Assembly (NCBI GenBank): GCA_963712955.1
Contig: CAVQKF010000011.1
Span: 519,529-583,528, forward strand
Source of the DNA: DATFVJ01 sp963712955
Lineage (GTDB): Bacteria; Actinomycetota; Actinomycetes; Streptosporangiales; Streptosporangiaceae
Length of the DNA stretch: 64,000 nt
Direction: 5' to 3'
Shown: positions 8,795 to 18,044 of the stretch, in pieces
Layout: each line of letters opens with the position of its first letter
Position numbering within the stretch: the stretch's first letter is position 1
The notes under the pieces: model-generated
Told to the model about the DNA's origin: nothing
The model's input: only the letters and a program-made list of their open reading frames with translations
Databases searched by the model: none
Translations under genes and position numbers: made by a program

Positions 8795-8833
8795 GACGAG
8801 GCCCCTCCATGTATGAGATGGAGGGGCCTCGTC
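8795..8833. terminator. Strong bidirectional-type hairpin terminator
   Basis: Perfect 16-bp stem GACGAGGCCCCTCCAT (8795-8810) and its complement at 8818-8833, with loop GTATGAG. It lies 36 bp past the stop of the large leftward gene (8870) and is placed to end its transcript. No clear T-run follows. Confidence 0.85.
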
Positions 8834-8869
8834 GAGTCCCGCCGCCCGGCAGGCCGATCACTCGGCCGG

Positions 8870-11800
8870 TCAGGCGGTGCCAGCCGACACAAGATCCCGA
8901 AATCGCGAGTGCCCCCGGTCGGCGGCGCCGTTGATGATTTCCTCCGCCAGGGCCTTGGTCCCTGGGTCCGGACTGGCCAGGCCGGCAGCCAGAATGCGGC
9001 GCAGATACTCTTCCCGGGCGCTGAGCAGCCACGCATCGTCAGGTAGCTGCCTGACCCACTCGTTGAGGATGTCCACGCACAGCAGGGTACGGGCGGTAGC
9101 GATCTCAGCCAGGCGGCTCAATACGAGGATGTCGGGCTTCGCGTCACCGGTCAGCGTGATGACGCGCGCAAGCTGCCGCAACGACCAGGCATCGTCGAAC
9201 CGTCCGCTCGCAAACCACTCGCCGAACCCGACGAGCTCGTCCCTGTCGGCGCTCGGAGAGGCTGTCGCCAGGCGTTCCTCCCACAACTCGGTGAGGCGCG
9301 CGAGGACGCCTGCGTCGGTGACGGTGGCGGGGCTGAGCAGGTTCCAGCCGATGAACTTGGTCATCTGCTCACGTACGGCCGTGGATGCGCGCTTGTAGAA
9401 GCGGCCGATGAGCTGGTCGCCACCATCGAGGGTGATATCGCCGGCCCAGTACCGCGTGATCAGGTGATGGCCGAGCCGCACGTCCCGCGTGCTGACGCGT
9501 CCGTCGCTGGTCGCGGCGATCCGGTCGACCGCGAGCCGGTACTGATCGTTCAGCAGCGCGCAAACGTCCCGGCTGATCGGCCCGGGGACGTCGAGGTAGG
9601 CGCCCCAGGCCGCGTCCCGGAGCTCGCGGCCTTCCTCACCGGGCGGGAAGATGCGGTTTGTCGCGCTCGCGGCCCAGGCGCTGTCCAGACGGGCCAGCCG
9701 GTGGAACTCGGTGCCGTAGACGGCCCGCACCGCGAGCGAGGGTTCCGCATCAGGGTCGAGGTGACGGTCGAGGGCGAGGAAAACGTCAGCGAGGTCGGCG
9801 TCGCGATCGTGGCTGCGGACCCAAATGCCATAGGAGACGGCGGCGGTGAGGGCTTCCGCCCGCGCGCTGGCCCGCGCCTGGTCCGCTGTGATCGGGCCGT
9901 CGCTGCAGGCGGGAGCGTTTCTGCTCAACGTCGAGTCGATGATCTGCCATACGCGCTCACGTTCGCCGATCGGGATGACCGGAGGTACGCGATCCAAACC
10001 GGCCCGGAGCAGCAGGATCATCTCGCGGCGGCCGCCGCGCCAGTCGGGCTCTCCGGCCATGGGCAGGCCGGTTTCAGGGGCCGTGTCGTCCGACACCCAT
10101 CGGCAGAGCCGGAGTATGGAGTCCCAGTCAAGGTCGGCGCCGCCCGCCGCCGCGGCATGCAGGCCGCTGAGGATCTGCGCCACGTAAGGCTCTGGCAGGC
10201 CGGCGAAGCGGCCGGCCGCGGCCGAGAAGCGCAGCGGGCTGCCGCGGACCGCGCTGCCGAGTTCCTCAGCCAGGTCGAAGATGGTGGAGCCCACAGGCGT
10301 CACGGCCGGTGTGGGCACCGGCGCCGATGCGCTCGTGACGGCCGGCGTCACGGTTGGCGTCACGCCCGACGTCCTGATCGGTATCACGGTCGGACTCGCT
10401 GCCCCCGTCACGGGCGGTGTGGCGCTCGGCGGCCGGGTTTGCAGGAAGCCGATCGCCCTGTCGATGCTCCACCCGGCCAGCCCGGTGGCGCCCAGCCCGG
10501 TGGCGCCCATCCCGGTGGCGCCCATCCCGGTGGCGCCCAGCCCGGTGGCGCCCAGCCCGGTGGCGCCCATCCCGGCGACGGCAAGCGCACCGGTGAAGTC
10601 CCTCATGAACCTGGACGTGGCTCGTGTCTGGTCTGCGGGCGCGGGTTCGCCGACCAGCCGCACGAGCTCGCCGTAAGAGTCCCGCGTCTGCTGCGGCAGG
10701 GCCGGTTCAAGCACACCGAGCCGGTCGCGGGTCCACTCGGCTGCCCAACGGTCGATCTGGTTCCCTGGTGGCTCCTCGCCGACCTGTGCGGCGTAAGTGG
10801 CGACCCAGCGGCCGACGTCCGGGCCCTGCTCGATCAGATTCAGTACCCGTTGCTGATCCTGGGCGCCGAGCGCGGCGAAATAGTCGTGGGCAAGGAGGAT
10901 GAACTCGCGTTCGGTGAACGGGTCCCTGATCGCAGCAGCGTCCGTGAGCCGCCGGGCGACCTCCTTCAGGCATGCGGCCCCGAACCGCCTCAGCAGGTGC
11001 AGTGCCAGACGGCGGAAGATCGGCCAATCCCGCGAGCCCAGGCGCCGCAGCGCATCCTCAACGTCAAGACGCCGGTCGCGGACCAACTGCTCGGCAGCGT
11101 CGCGCACCCCGCTGACCAAGGCGGTCTTCGCGTCCATGTCCGTATCCGCCAGGCCCTCCACGGCCGGCCGCCACAGCGTCGACAGATCCTGCCGGCTCTC
11201 GATCATCGCGGGGCTGGCGGTGCGGGTGATCGCGTCGTCGAGCAGGTCGGCCATCGCCTCGAGCACGGCCGGCCCGGCTGCGGTCACCAGCGGCGGCAGG
11301 CAGGTCCGCAGGCTCTCGGCGTAATCCAAGGTTCCCATCCGTGTGCCCAGGCCGCCGGCGGCGCAGGGAACGATCCCCTCGGGCGAAGGGGCAAAGCCCC
11401 AGAGCACCCGGGCAAGGCCGAGCGCGGAGGCGGGCATGCCGCCATCCACGAGGTGCAGGGCCAAGGCGCAGAACCGCTGGGCCCCCACCGTCTCGTGCCC
11501 GCCTGCCAGGTCGCGGCTGATCCGCGGCAGGAGCTTGACGCTGTCGGCCGCGGGGACCTCAAGCGCCAGGTCCACAAGGCCCGCGTTCACCAACGGGTTC
11601 TCGGTCGCCGGAATGTCCATGGCGACCTCGACAGCCAGCGCGGGATCCTGGCCTGCGACGCGAACCAGGTAACGCAGCGCCGGCCAATCCGGTAGCCATC
11701 CGGGGCCGTCCTCGCCCGCGACAGGCGCCGGAGGCTCGGTGAAGAACGCCTGGTTCCGCAACGGCCGTATCCAGGCCGGGCTCGTGAGCAGCGAAAAGAA

Positions 11801-12670
11801 GCGCTCCATCGTGACAGGATCCTGCGGGAACTCCTGCCGCAACTCGCTGGCGTGTTCGTCGCCCGGCCTCACGGCTCGTGCAAGCGCGTCCAGTCGATCC
11901 ACGCTCGCCAGGTAACGGGCCTCATGCTCCTCGAGCACCACATCCAGCATGTCCACCAGGCATCCGAAGGAGCGGCGAAACTCCTGATCCACAGGACGCG
12001 GCACCCCAGGCCCGCGCCAATATGCACGCGTATGCCACAGGCCCGCGTACCCCAGCCAGGCTTTCCCCGCGTCGCTGTCGCAGGCAATCCCCAGTGAGTC
12101 AAGCACCGCGCGGACTTCCAGCCGGTGAGCGTGTGCAGCCGAGGTGACGGCCGCCTCCTCATGCGGCCGCGGCACGCGCGCGTCAGGCGGCTGGAACACC
12201 GCCCGGATCAGGTCACCGAGCGCATGGACCAGCCGGCGGACGGCCTGCAGCACCGCCCCGGTCCGCCCGTGCGCTTCGGCTCCCGCTGTTGTGGCCTCCT
12301 CCGGCCGAGAGCTCGGCGCGTGCGTTCCTGGCGGTAGCAGGGCGGCGCGCATCGAGCTCTCAAGCTCACGCACGAGGTGGCCGACCAGATGGGCATCAGA
12401 GGCCACCGGTGGATCGCCATCCATCAGGATGCACGCGTCATGGAAAGATGCCGCAGGCACCGGCCCGAGCCTTTCCAGCCGGTGCACGATCCTTGCCCGA
12501 AGTACCTCGTCGTCCGGCCCGTCACTCGCCGGAACAAGCGGCCGCGTGATCACACCGACTCCCCTCAGCACTCGGCGCATCCCAGCCGCCAGCGTAAGGG
12601 CTTCCGCGTCCTCAGCCGGCCCTCCCACGCCCATGCTCCGAATGGCGAAGCCTCGATACAGAGGTGTCAC
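8870..12670 (-). CDS. Very large helical-repeat-like protein of unknown function
   Basis: About 1,266 residues, dominated by Leu/Ala-rich helices, with no Walker, kinase, nuclease or membrane motif that I can see. Blocks such as LRYLVRVAGQDPALAVEVA and repeated helical pairs suggest a HEAT/ARM-like solenoid. Near the middle it has six to seven copies of a GATGL/GATGM pentapeptide (15-bp repeat at 10477-10575), then a Thr/Pro/Val-rich linker and a second helical half. GTG at 12670 overlaps the stop of the upstream 89-residue gene as GTGA, so the two are translationally coupled. It may be a scaffold of a two-gene system; defence is possible but unproven. Confidence 0.7.
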   Translation of the reverse strand: MTPLYRGFAIRSMGVGGPAEDAEALTLAAGMRRVLRGVGVITRPLVPASDGPDDEVLRARIVHRLERLGPVPAASFHDACILMDGDPPVASDAHLVGHLVRELESSMRAALLPPGTHAPSSRPEEATTAGAEAHGRTGAVLQAVRRLVHALGDLIRAVFQPPDARVPRPHEEAAVTSAAHAHRLEVRAVLDSLGIACDSDAGKAWLGYAGLWHTRAYWRGPGVPRPVDQEFRRSFGCLVDMLDVVLEEHEARYLASVDRLDALARAVRPGDEHASELRQEFPQDPVTMERFFSLLTSPAWIRPLRNQAFFTEPPAPVAGEDGPGWLPDWPALRYLVRVAGQDPALAVEVAMDIPATENPLVNAGLVDLALEVPAADSVKLLPRISRDLAGGHETVGAQRFCALALHLVDGGMPASALGLARVLWGFAPSPEGIVPCAAGGLGTRMGTLDYAESLRTCLPPLVTAAGPAVLEAMADLLDDAITRTASPAMIESRQDLSTLWRPAVEGLADTDMDAKTALVSGVRDAAEQLVRDRRLDVEDALRRLGSRDWPIFRRLALHLLRRFGAACLKEVARRLTDAAAIRDPFTEREFILLAHDYFAALGAQDQQRVLNLIEQGPDVGRWVATYAAQVGEEPPGNQIDRWAAEWTRDRLGVLEPALPQQTRDSYGELVRLVGEPAPADQTRATSRFMRDFTGALAVAGMGATGLGATGLGATGMGATGMGATGLGATGLAGWSIDRAIGFLQTRPPSATPPVTGAASPTVIPIRTSGVTPTVTPAVTSASAPVPTPAVTPVGSTIFDLAEELGSAVRGSPLRFSAAAGRFAGLPEPYVAQILSGLHAAAAGGADLDWDSILRLCRWVSDDTAPETGLPMAGEPDWRGGRREMILLLRAGLDRVPPVIPIGERERVWQIIDSTLSRNAPACSDGPITADQARASARAEALTAAVSYGIWVRSHDRDADLADVFLALDRHLDPDAEPSLAVRAVYGTEFHRLARLDSAWAASATNRIFPPGEEGRELRDAAWGAYLDVPGPISRDVCALLNDQYRLAVDRIAATSDGRVSTRDVRLGHHLITRYWAGDITLDGGDQLIGRFYKRASTAVREQMTKFIGWNLLSPATVTDAGVLARLTELWEERLATASPSADRDELVGFGEWFASGRFDDAWSLRQLARVITLTGDAKPDILVLSRLAEIATARTLLCVDILNEWVRQLPDDAWLLSAREEYLRRILAAGLASPDPGTKALAEEIINGAADRGHSRFRDLVSAGTA
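10477..10575. repeat. 15-bp minisatellite inside the large ORF
   Basis: The unit CAGCCCGGTGGCGCC recurs in phase about six to seven times with a CAG/CAT change in some copies. It encodes alternating GLGAT and GMGAT on the minus strand. Being a multiple of three, copy-number change would keep the frame. Confidence 0.9.
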
Positions 12671-12936
12671 CACGATGGGGAGTGCGGGACCGAGGCGGGC
12701 TGGATGAGGTTCGGGTCGAAGCGGTACCACCCGTCAGTGCTTCCGTGCCCGTTGTTCATGTACTCGACATGGCACACCCAGCCGTCGCCCGATCGCAGCC
12801 AGGCGCGCAGGATGCCGAACCGGCCGCGGCCGGCGATGGTGATCAGTACGGGCTTGAAGCACGGGCGGTACCTGCCGGTCTCTGGCCGCAGGTCTTCTTC
12901 TCGTGGCGGCGGTACTTCCTCGGCGTTCGGTGACAT
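12667..12936 (-). CDS. Small unrecognised protein coupled to the large helical protein
   Basis: An 89-residue protein. The first 25 residues are acidic/proline-rich; the rest has a compact pattern with WVCHVEYMNNGHG and DGWYRFDPNLI, suggesting a small beta-rich domain. ATG at 12936 has AGGA eight bases upstream and was preferred over an in-frame ATG at 12978. Its stop overlaps the start of the 1,266-residue gene, so it is the first gene of that operon. I do not recognise the family. Confidence 0.65.
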   Translation of the reverse strand: MSPNAEEVPPPREEDLRPETGRYRPCFKPVLITIAGRGRFGILRAWLRSGDGWVCHVEYMNNGHGSTDGWYRFDPNLIQPASVPHSPSW

Positions 12937-13038
12937 CTCCACGTTCCTGCGAATAACTCGTATGTATGTTCGGATCATAACGCCCGGTGCCTGGCAGGCA
13001 AGAGGCCCCTGGGCGTGGCTACTGAGTAGGGTCAGATC

Positions 13039-14088
13039 ATGGAATATCGCGCGCTTGGCAGGTCAGGTCTCCGGGTTTCCGTCCTCACCATGGGCACCAT
13101 GACGTTTGGTGGCAGCGGAGGCTTCGAGAGTGTCGGCTCGACCGGCGTGGACGAGGCGCGCCGCCAGGTGGACCAGTGCCTGGAGGCCGGGGTCAACCTC
13201 GTGGACACCGCGGACGTGTACTCAGGCGGCCTGGCCGAGGAGATCCTCGGGCAGGTCCTGCATGGCCGCCGCGACCAGGTGCTCGTCGCCACGAAGGTGC
13301 GTATGCCGATGGGCGAGGGGCCCAACGACGCCGGCCTGTCCCTGCACCACATCGTGTCCGGGTGTGAAGCCAGCCTGCGGCGGCTCGGCACCGATCACAT
13401 CGACTTGTACCAGTTGCACGAGTGGGACGGGCTCACCCCGTTGGACGAGACGCTTGCGGCGCTTGACCTGCTGGTCAGCTCGGGCAAGGTACGTTACGTC
13501 GGGGTCTCCAACTACGCGGGCTGGCAACTGATGAAGGCGCTTGGCACAGCCGACAGGCTCGGCGTGCCGCGGTTCGTCAGCCAGCAGATCTACTACTCGC
13601 TCCAGGCCCGCGAGGCGGAGTACGAGCTGATTCCGGCTGCAGTGGATCAAGGACTCGGGGTGCTGATCTGGAGCCCTCTTGCTGGTGGGCTGCTGTCCGG
13701 CAAGTACCGCCGTGACCGGCAGCCGCCAGCCGGCTCGCGGCAGCTGACCGACTGGAACGAGCCGCCGGTCCGCGACCAGCAAGCCCTGCATGACACGGTC
13801 GACGCCCTGGTCAGAATTGGCGAGGAGTACAGCGTGTCCGCGGCGCAGGTCGCGCTGGCCTACCTGCTCGGCAAGCCCGCCGTGACGTCGCTGGTGATCG
13901 GCGCACGAACCTCCACCCAGCTGGCCGACAACCTGTCCGCCGCCGATCTGGTCCTGACGGCGGAGGAACGGGCGCAGCTGGACATGGTCAGCGCACCGCC
14001 GCTTATCTATCCCTACTGGCACCAGGCCAAGACCGCCCGCGACAGGCTGTCAGCCGCCGACCTGACCCTGCTCGGCCCTTACCTCTAG
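13039..14088 (+). CDS. Aldo/keto reductase
   Basis: A 349-residue NADPH-dependent TIM-barrel oxidoreductase. It starts MEYRALGRSGLRVSVL and has the catalytic tetrad in family positions: Asp and Tyr in VDTADVYSGG, Lys in VATKV and His in DLYQLHEWDG. The C-terminal VSAAQVALAYLLGKPAVTSLVIGA binds the cofactor phosphate. It resembles the potassium-channel-beta/YghZ branch. It diverges from the 89-residue/1,266-residue operon and converges on the asparagine synthase gene with a 39-bp overlap of the two ends. Confidence 0.93.
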   Translation: MEYRALGRSGLRVSVLTMGTMTFGGSGGFESVGSTGVDEARRQVDQCLEAGVNLVDTADVYSGGLAEEILGQVLHGRRDQVLVATKVRMPMGEGPNDAGLSLHHIVSGCEASLRRLGTDHIDLYQLHEWDGLTPLDETLAALDLLVSSGKVRYVGVSNYAGWQLMKALGTADRLGVPRFVSQQIYYSLQAREAEYELIPAAVDQGLGVLIWSPLAGGLLSGKYRRDRQPPAGSRQLTDWNEPPVRDQQALHDTVDALVRIGEEYSVSAAQVALAYLLGKPAVTSLVIGARTSTQLADNLSAADLVLTAEERAQLDMVSAPPLIYPYWHQAKTARDRLSAADLTLLGPYL

Positions 14089-15681
14089 CGCGCGCCGGCG
14101 CGCCCGGGCAAGGCGCTGCACGTTGCGGACCGCGGGCGCGGCGTTCCAGCGCGCCGCACCCGCCAGATCCCGGGCGCGCTCGAACACGTTGTAATCCTGC
14201 CTGGCTGCACACTCGGCCAGGGCCCTGTCGAGATCGTGGCCGGACCGCTCGAGGACGGTGTCGAAGTCACGGCGCACAGGTTCGAGGATGTCGTAGCCGA
14301 ACGAACGGTGCAGCCGGGCAAACAGCGGCTTGTACAGCCGGGCTCGCTCATGCAGGCCCGACGAATAGGACATCATGTCCTTGGGGCGTTGGCGGATGTA
14401 GCCGGGCAGCAGGTCAGCGAACGCCTCGCGCACGATCCATTTCTCCTGCCCGGCCCGCAACTTGAGCTCGATAGGCATGCGCATCGCAAGCTCGACGAGT
14501 GACAGGTCGAGGAATGGCACCCGGATTTCCGTGCCCTGGCCCATGCTGGTGCGGTCCAGCCGCTGCAACTCGGTACGGCACAGGTTACGGATCTTGTGCA
14601 GGAACAGCCGCCGAGTCTCCTCTGGCCCCATCCTGTAGTACATCGGGTAGCCGCCGAAAAGCTCGTCGGAGCCGTCGCCGCCGAGCACCACCTTGATACC
14701 CAGCTCATGTATCCGCCTGAAGAGCGGCACCGACACCACAGCGTTGATGATGTCGCCGTACTCGGTGAGCTCCGACATCCGGATAGCCTCACGGATGTCG
14801 CCAAGGCGAATATCCCGCGGGTGCAGCTCGATCACCTCGTGGGGTACACGGAGTTCGGCCGTCAGGCGCCGGGCGTAGGCCACATCCTTGCTACCGGGCG
14901 CGCCCACGGTGAACGCAACGCAGTCGGGGTGCATCGCAAGCACGTGAAGGAGAACGAGCGAGCTGTCCACGCCGCCCGACAGGATCACGCCAACCGTCAG
15001 GTCGGTGTCCACCCGCACGCGGATGCTGTCCCGCAGCGCGATCCGGACGAGCTTGGCCGCCTCGTCTGGATCTTCGATCGGCGGCTGGTCCTGACCCAGC
15101 CGCAGCAGGTCGACGTGGGGCACCAGGACCGGCCCGGCAGCAGCATCAGCCCAGCCATGATGGCCAGGGCCAACCTCGCTGACCGGAGCCGCCACAGGCA
15201 CCAGCGCCTTGATCTCCGAGGCCACGTAGAGGCAGCCGCCCCGGCGCGACCAGTACAGCGGCTTCACTCCGAGGGGATCCCGGGCCAGGTAGACGCGCCT
15301 GGCGGCTCTGTCGGCGATCGCGAAGGCGAACTCTCCTCGCAGATGGCGGACCGCGTCATCGCCCCATTCGAGAAAGGCCTCGAGCAACACCTCGGTGTCA
15401 CTGGTGGTGCGCAGCTGGTGACCGAGACTCACCAGCTCGGTGTGAAGCTCCCTGTGGTTGAAGACTTCGCCGTTGAAGCACAGGATCCACCGGCCGTCCG
15501 CGGAGACCCACGGCTGAATGGCGCGCTCCCTGTCCACGATCCGCAGCCGCTGCGTGCCCACGAGCAGGTCGTCATAGACGCGAACCTCTTCGGCCTCGCC
15601 GCGCGGCGCCAGGGACTGGATCATCCGGAGAAAAGTTGGACGGTCGGCACCACGGCCGAGGATGAGGGCGATGCCGCACAC
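14050..15681 (-). CDS. Asparagine synthase (glutamine-hydrolysing)-family amidotransferase
   Basis: This 543-residue enzyme begins CGIALILGR, so Cys2 is the N-terminal glutaminase nucleophile after Met removal. The glutaminase domain shows FNGEVFNH and TSDTEVLLEA; the synthetase domain has the PP-loop SGGVDSS and later GGDGSDELFGGYPMYY. It should transfer ammonia from Gln to a carboxylate through an adenylate. It may be true asparagine synthase or a tailoring enzyme of the AsnB type. GTG at 15681 lies five bases after the stop of the DUF5715-like gene, so the two form an operon. Confidence 0.9.
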   Translation of the reverse strand: MCGIALILGRGADRPTFLRMIQSLAPRGEAEEVRVYDDLLVGTQRLRIVDRERAIQPWVSADGRWILCFNGEVFNHRELHTELVSLGHQLRTTSDTEVLLEAFLEWGDDAVRHLRGEFAFAIADRAARRVYLARDPLGVKPLYWSRRGGCLYVASEIKALVPVAAPVSEVGPGHHGWADAAAGPVLVPHVDLLRLGQDQPPIEDPDEAAKLVRIALRDSIRVRVDTDLTVGVILSGGVDSSLVLLHVLAMHPDCVAFTVGAPGSKDVAYARRLTAELRVPHEVIELHPRDIRLGDIREAIRMSELTEYGDIINAVVSVPLFRRIHELGIKVVLGGDGSDELFGGYPMYYRMGPEETRRLFLHKIRNLCRTELQRLDRTSMGQGTEIRVPFLDLSLVELAMRMPIELKLRAGQEKWIVREAFADLLPGYIRQRPKDMMSYSSGLHERARLYKPLFARLHRSFGYDILEPVRRDFDTVLERSGHDLDRALAECAARQDYNVFERARDLAGAARWNAAPAVRNVQRLARARRRALEVRAEQGQVGG

Positions 15682-15686
15682 CTTGT

Positions 15687-16685
15687 TCAGTCGGCCGTTT
15701 CAGTGTCGTAGCTGTCCCGCAAGCCTGTGTCGTAGTTGCCCCGCAAGCCGGGTGCCGCGAGAGGGCTGACGCACACGTGCCAGACCTGTCCTTCGTCGAT
15801 GACGTTGACGTCTCCCTCGCTCTGGCGCTCGAGCAGCAGCGCCCTCAGGGCACGGTGTGCTTTGAACCGGCGGAACCATGACATCTCGATGTCGACGGCG
15901 TAACCGACGCAATGCGAGCTTGGCAGCGTCGCCGCGTAGCCCAGAGCGCGCAGGCGATGCTGGTGCTCGATGCTCCGTGCCAGGCTGGTGACCCACAGCG
16001 GCGGTGTGCCAGGCGGTGAGACCGTGGCAAACATCGAGGACAACTGGTTAACCACAGCCACGGCCTCGGGCCTGGCGCGGGTGAACAGCAGGCCAGCGGT
16101 GCGCGGAGTCCGGCCGGGCCGCACACGCCGCTCTGCCGCGCGTGCGGCCCGCGCGGGGAGGTTTCCTGGCTGGAGGCGGTACTGGAAACCAAGCATCCCG
16201 CGGCGCCTGAGCGCTTCGAGATCCACGAGGTCGGTGGAGTTGAGCACGTCGCAGTCCGTCACGAGCGGCGGCACGTGCCCCCACCACATGGCGTCAATCT
16301 GGGCCAGCAGGTAGATCCGGATCATCGCGGCCAGGCCGACGGTCGAGGCCCGGATGCTCGGCCGGCAGTTCCGGACCTCGAGCAGCAGCCTTTCTGCCGC
16401 TCCGGGCATACCGTTCGGCGTCGCGGACAGCACGGCTGCGAACGCGGGCTCGGCCATCCGGCCGGCCAGGATCGTTTCCGCGTGCTTGGCGCCCCTGTCG
16501 CCGTGACCCGAACGTCCCACGATTTCGATCAGCAGATCGGCAACCGCTCTCCGGTAAAGAACCAGGTCCGGAGAGCATGTGGCCGGAGCTGCGGTACCGG
16601 GGTTGGTGACCGGAGCTGCGGTACCGGGGTTAGTGGCAGGAACGTGAACTCCGGGGTCCAGCTCCTGGCCAGTCCATGGCATCAT
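15687..16685 (-). CDS. DUF5715-like protein with M15-peptidase-type metal motif
   Basis: About 332 residues. The C-terminal part contains SSHCVGYAVDIEMSW and, further on, EGQVWHVC, which match the SxHxxGxAxD...H zinc-binding pattern of the D-Ala-D-Ala carboxypeptidase (M15)/Hedgehog fold. No clear signal peptide is seen. The N-terminus has two copies of TNPGTAAP from a short tandem repeat. The start is ATG 16685, with GGGGGAGGG seven bases upstream, rather than the longer open frame. Its coupling to an asparagine synthase is a pairing I have seen in actinomycetes, but the joint function is unknown. Confidence 0.75.
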   Translation of the reverse strand: MMPWTGQELDPGVHVPATNPGTAAPVTNPGTAAPATCSPDLVLYRRAVADLLIEIVGRSGHGDRGAKHAETILAGRMAEPAFAAVLSATPNGMPGAAERLLLEVRNCRPSIRASTVGLAAMIRIYLLAQIDAMWWGHVPPLVTDCDVLNSTDLVDLEALRRRGMLGFQYRLQPGNLPARAARAAERRVRPGRTPRTAGLLFTRARPEAVAVVNQLSSMFATVSPPGTPPLWVTSLARSIEHQHRLRALGYAATLPSSHCVGYAVDIEMSWFRRFKAHRALRALLLERQSEGDVNVIDEGQVWHVCVSPLAAPGLRGNYDTGLRDSYDTETAD

Positions 16686-16872
16686 TCCAGGCCCTCCCCC
16701 AAGGTTTGAGCTTGGCCGACCGGCGATTCTAGGCAACGGATCTTAACAGCGTGATCTTCGATGAGTTGCCTTATCGCCGGAACCTGCCTGTGTGAGCTCC
16801 TCGGGCGGACCGTGGCTGGCGGCGCGGTCGGTGGCCTGCTCGCTGCGCGGGCCGATCCCGCGGCCGGTTCGT

Positions 16873-16906
16873 CCGGCGCCCGCGCCGACGCCGGCGCGGG
16901 CGCCGG
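16873..16906. terminator. Perfect 15-bp G/C hairpin, probable terminator of the VOC gene
   Basis: CCGGCGCCCGCGCCG at 16873-16887 pairs exactly with 16892-16906 around a four-base ACGC loop. It lies about 100 bp beyond the stop of the leftward VOC gene. No U-run follows, as usual in high-GC genomes. The rest of 16686-17006 shows no gene. Confidence 0.7.
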
Positions 16907-17006
16907 ATGAGGGTATGGCGGTGGCCGGCGCCGCGGATGCTGGTGTACGGCGCGGGCGCCCTCGCCTGGCCGGCGCCGCGCTCATCCCGCGGCGCGGGCG
17001 AGGTAA

Positions 17007-17582
17007 TCAGGCCAGCAGCGGTTCGCCGTTGAAGATGCCCAATTCCTCGCGGTAGAGCTCGAGGCCTATGCCGTTGGGGTCGCGGAAGTACATGCTGTCC
17101 TCAACGCCCCTGTCGGGTCCGAGGTAGTCCATGCCGGCTTGCTCGAACTTCTTCTTCGCGGCATCGAACTGCTCTGCCGACACCGAGATCGCGATGTGCT
17201 GGACGCCGCCGATCGTCTCTGTGAACGCCGGGTGATCGTGCCCGGGGAAGTCGAAGAACCCAAGCAGATTGCCGTTTCCGATGTCGAAGAAGAAGTGACT
17301 CGAACCCGCGTAGTCACGGTTCTCGACGAGTTCGACCAGCGGGAACCCGAGGAAGTCCTGGTAGAAGCGGATCGTTTCTTCCACATCACGGCAGATCAGG
17401 GCAATGTGATGTACGCCCTGCACCGTGGTCCCCGGGCGCTGCCCGGTCGGCCGCAGGTAGCGGCGGCGCAACTCCTCACGGTGCGCCCGGATGTCCGCCA
17501 GGTCCTGGCCTTGTGGCTGTGTCAAGTCTTCACCTGCGCAAACATGTCTCTGACCTGGGAAAATGGCCTTCCGGGGCTCCAT
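17007..17582 (-). CDS. VOC-family (glyoxalase/dioxygenase-fold) protein
   Basis: A 191-residue protein with two paired beta-alpha-beta-beta-beta modules. The metal-ligand type positions are His in VHHIALICRD, Glu/Asp in the LGFPLVELVEN region, His in GGVQHIAISV and Glu in GIGLELYREE. The RDPNGIGLELY signature is typical of the superfamily. It could be a lyase, dioxygenase or resistance protein. ATG 17582 has GGAG four bases away; an internal TTG at 17525 with AGGTGAAG is an alternative start. The hairpin at 16873-16906 follows it. Confidence 0.85.
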   Translation of the reverse strand: MEPRKAIFPGQRHVCAGEDLTQPQGQDLADIRAHREELRRRYLRPTGQRPGTTVQGVHHIALICRDVEETIRFYQDFLGFPLVELVENRDYAGSSHFFFDIGNGNLLGFFDFPGHDHPAFTETIGGVQHIAISVSAEQFDAAKKKFEQAGMDYLGPDRGVEDSMYFRDPNGIGLELYREELGIFNGEPLLA

Positions 17583-18040
17583 GGTACTCCAGGGGTATCC
17601 AGGTTGGTTGGCTCCCTATCTGGCTCCCCCGTGCCTCCGCCTCGGCGAGAGCCTCCACAGCGCCCTGGCATTGGCCGGGGACCGCGAGAGAAGGTCAGCT
17701 ACGCTCCGTCCGGGACTTCGCCCGGAAGGAGTGGCCCCTGAGGGGCAGTCGGGTGCTGTAGCCGGTAAGAGCGCACGCCTAACAGGCTCGCGCGTTTCGG
17801 CGTACGCTTACGCGCACCCGCGCGGGCCGATCAGGTCCGAAGTGCGCAGGCCCGAGGGGTCGCCCTATGGTCTCCGTCGGAGACGAGGTGTCTGCGTCCC
17901 TTTTGGTTGGGTCTGCGGCTTTCGGCGGTGTTCATATGTGCCGGTAGACCGGCTGTCCCTCAGCCATGGAGGGCCCTATCCCGAGAGTGCCACGCCGCAC
18001 CGACATAGACAACTTTTTGTCGATCCGGATCCGCAAGCAC
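17583..18040. other. Gene-free stretch left of the insertion sequence
   Basis: No gene can be supported here. A short rightward frame from ATG near 17966 (MEGPIPRVPRRTDIDNFLS) has fair codon use and would be cut by the insertion sequence at 18041. Nothing on the other side of the element clearly continues it. It could be a truncated gene start, but I cannot show this. Confidence 0.35.
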
Positions 18041-18044
18041 CTAG

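Noticed and set aside
9464..11695. Rightward 743-codon frame opposite the 1,266-residue gene
   Set aside because: It is an antisense shadow typical of high-GC coding DNA: His/Gly/Arg-rich with no known domain.
16743..17006. Small GC-rich frames between DUF5715 and VOC genes
   Set aside because: Composed of Ala/Arg/Pro repeats from hairpin-forming G/C sequence; no start site or family match.
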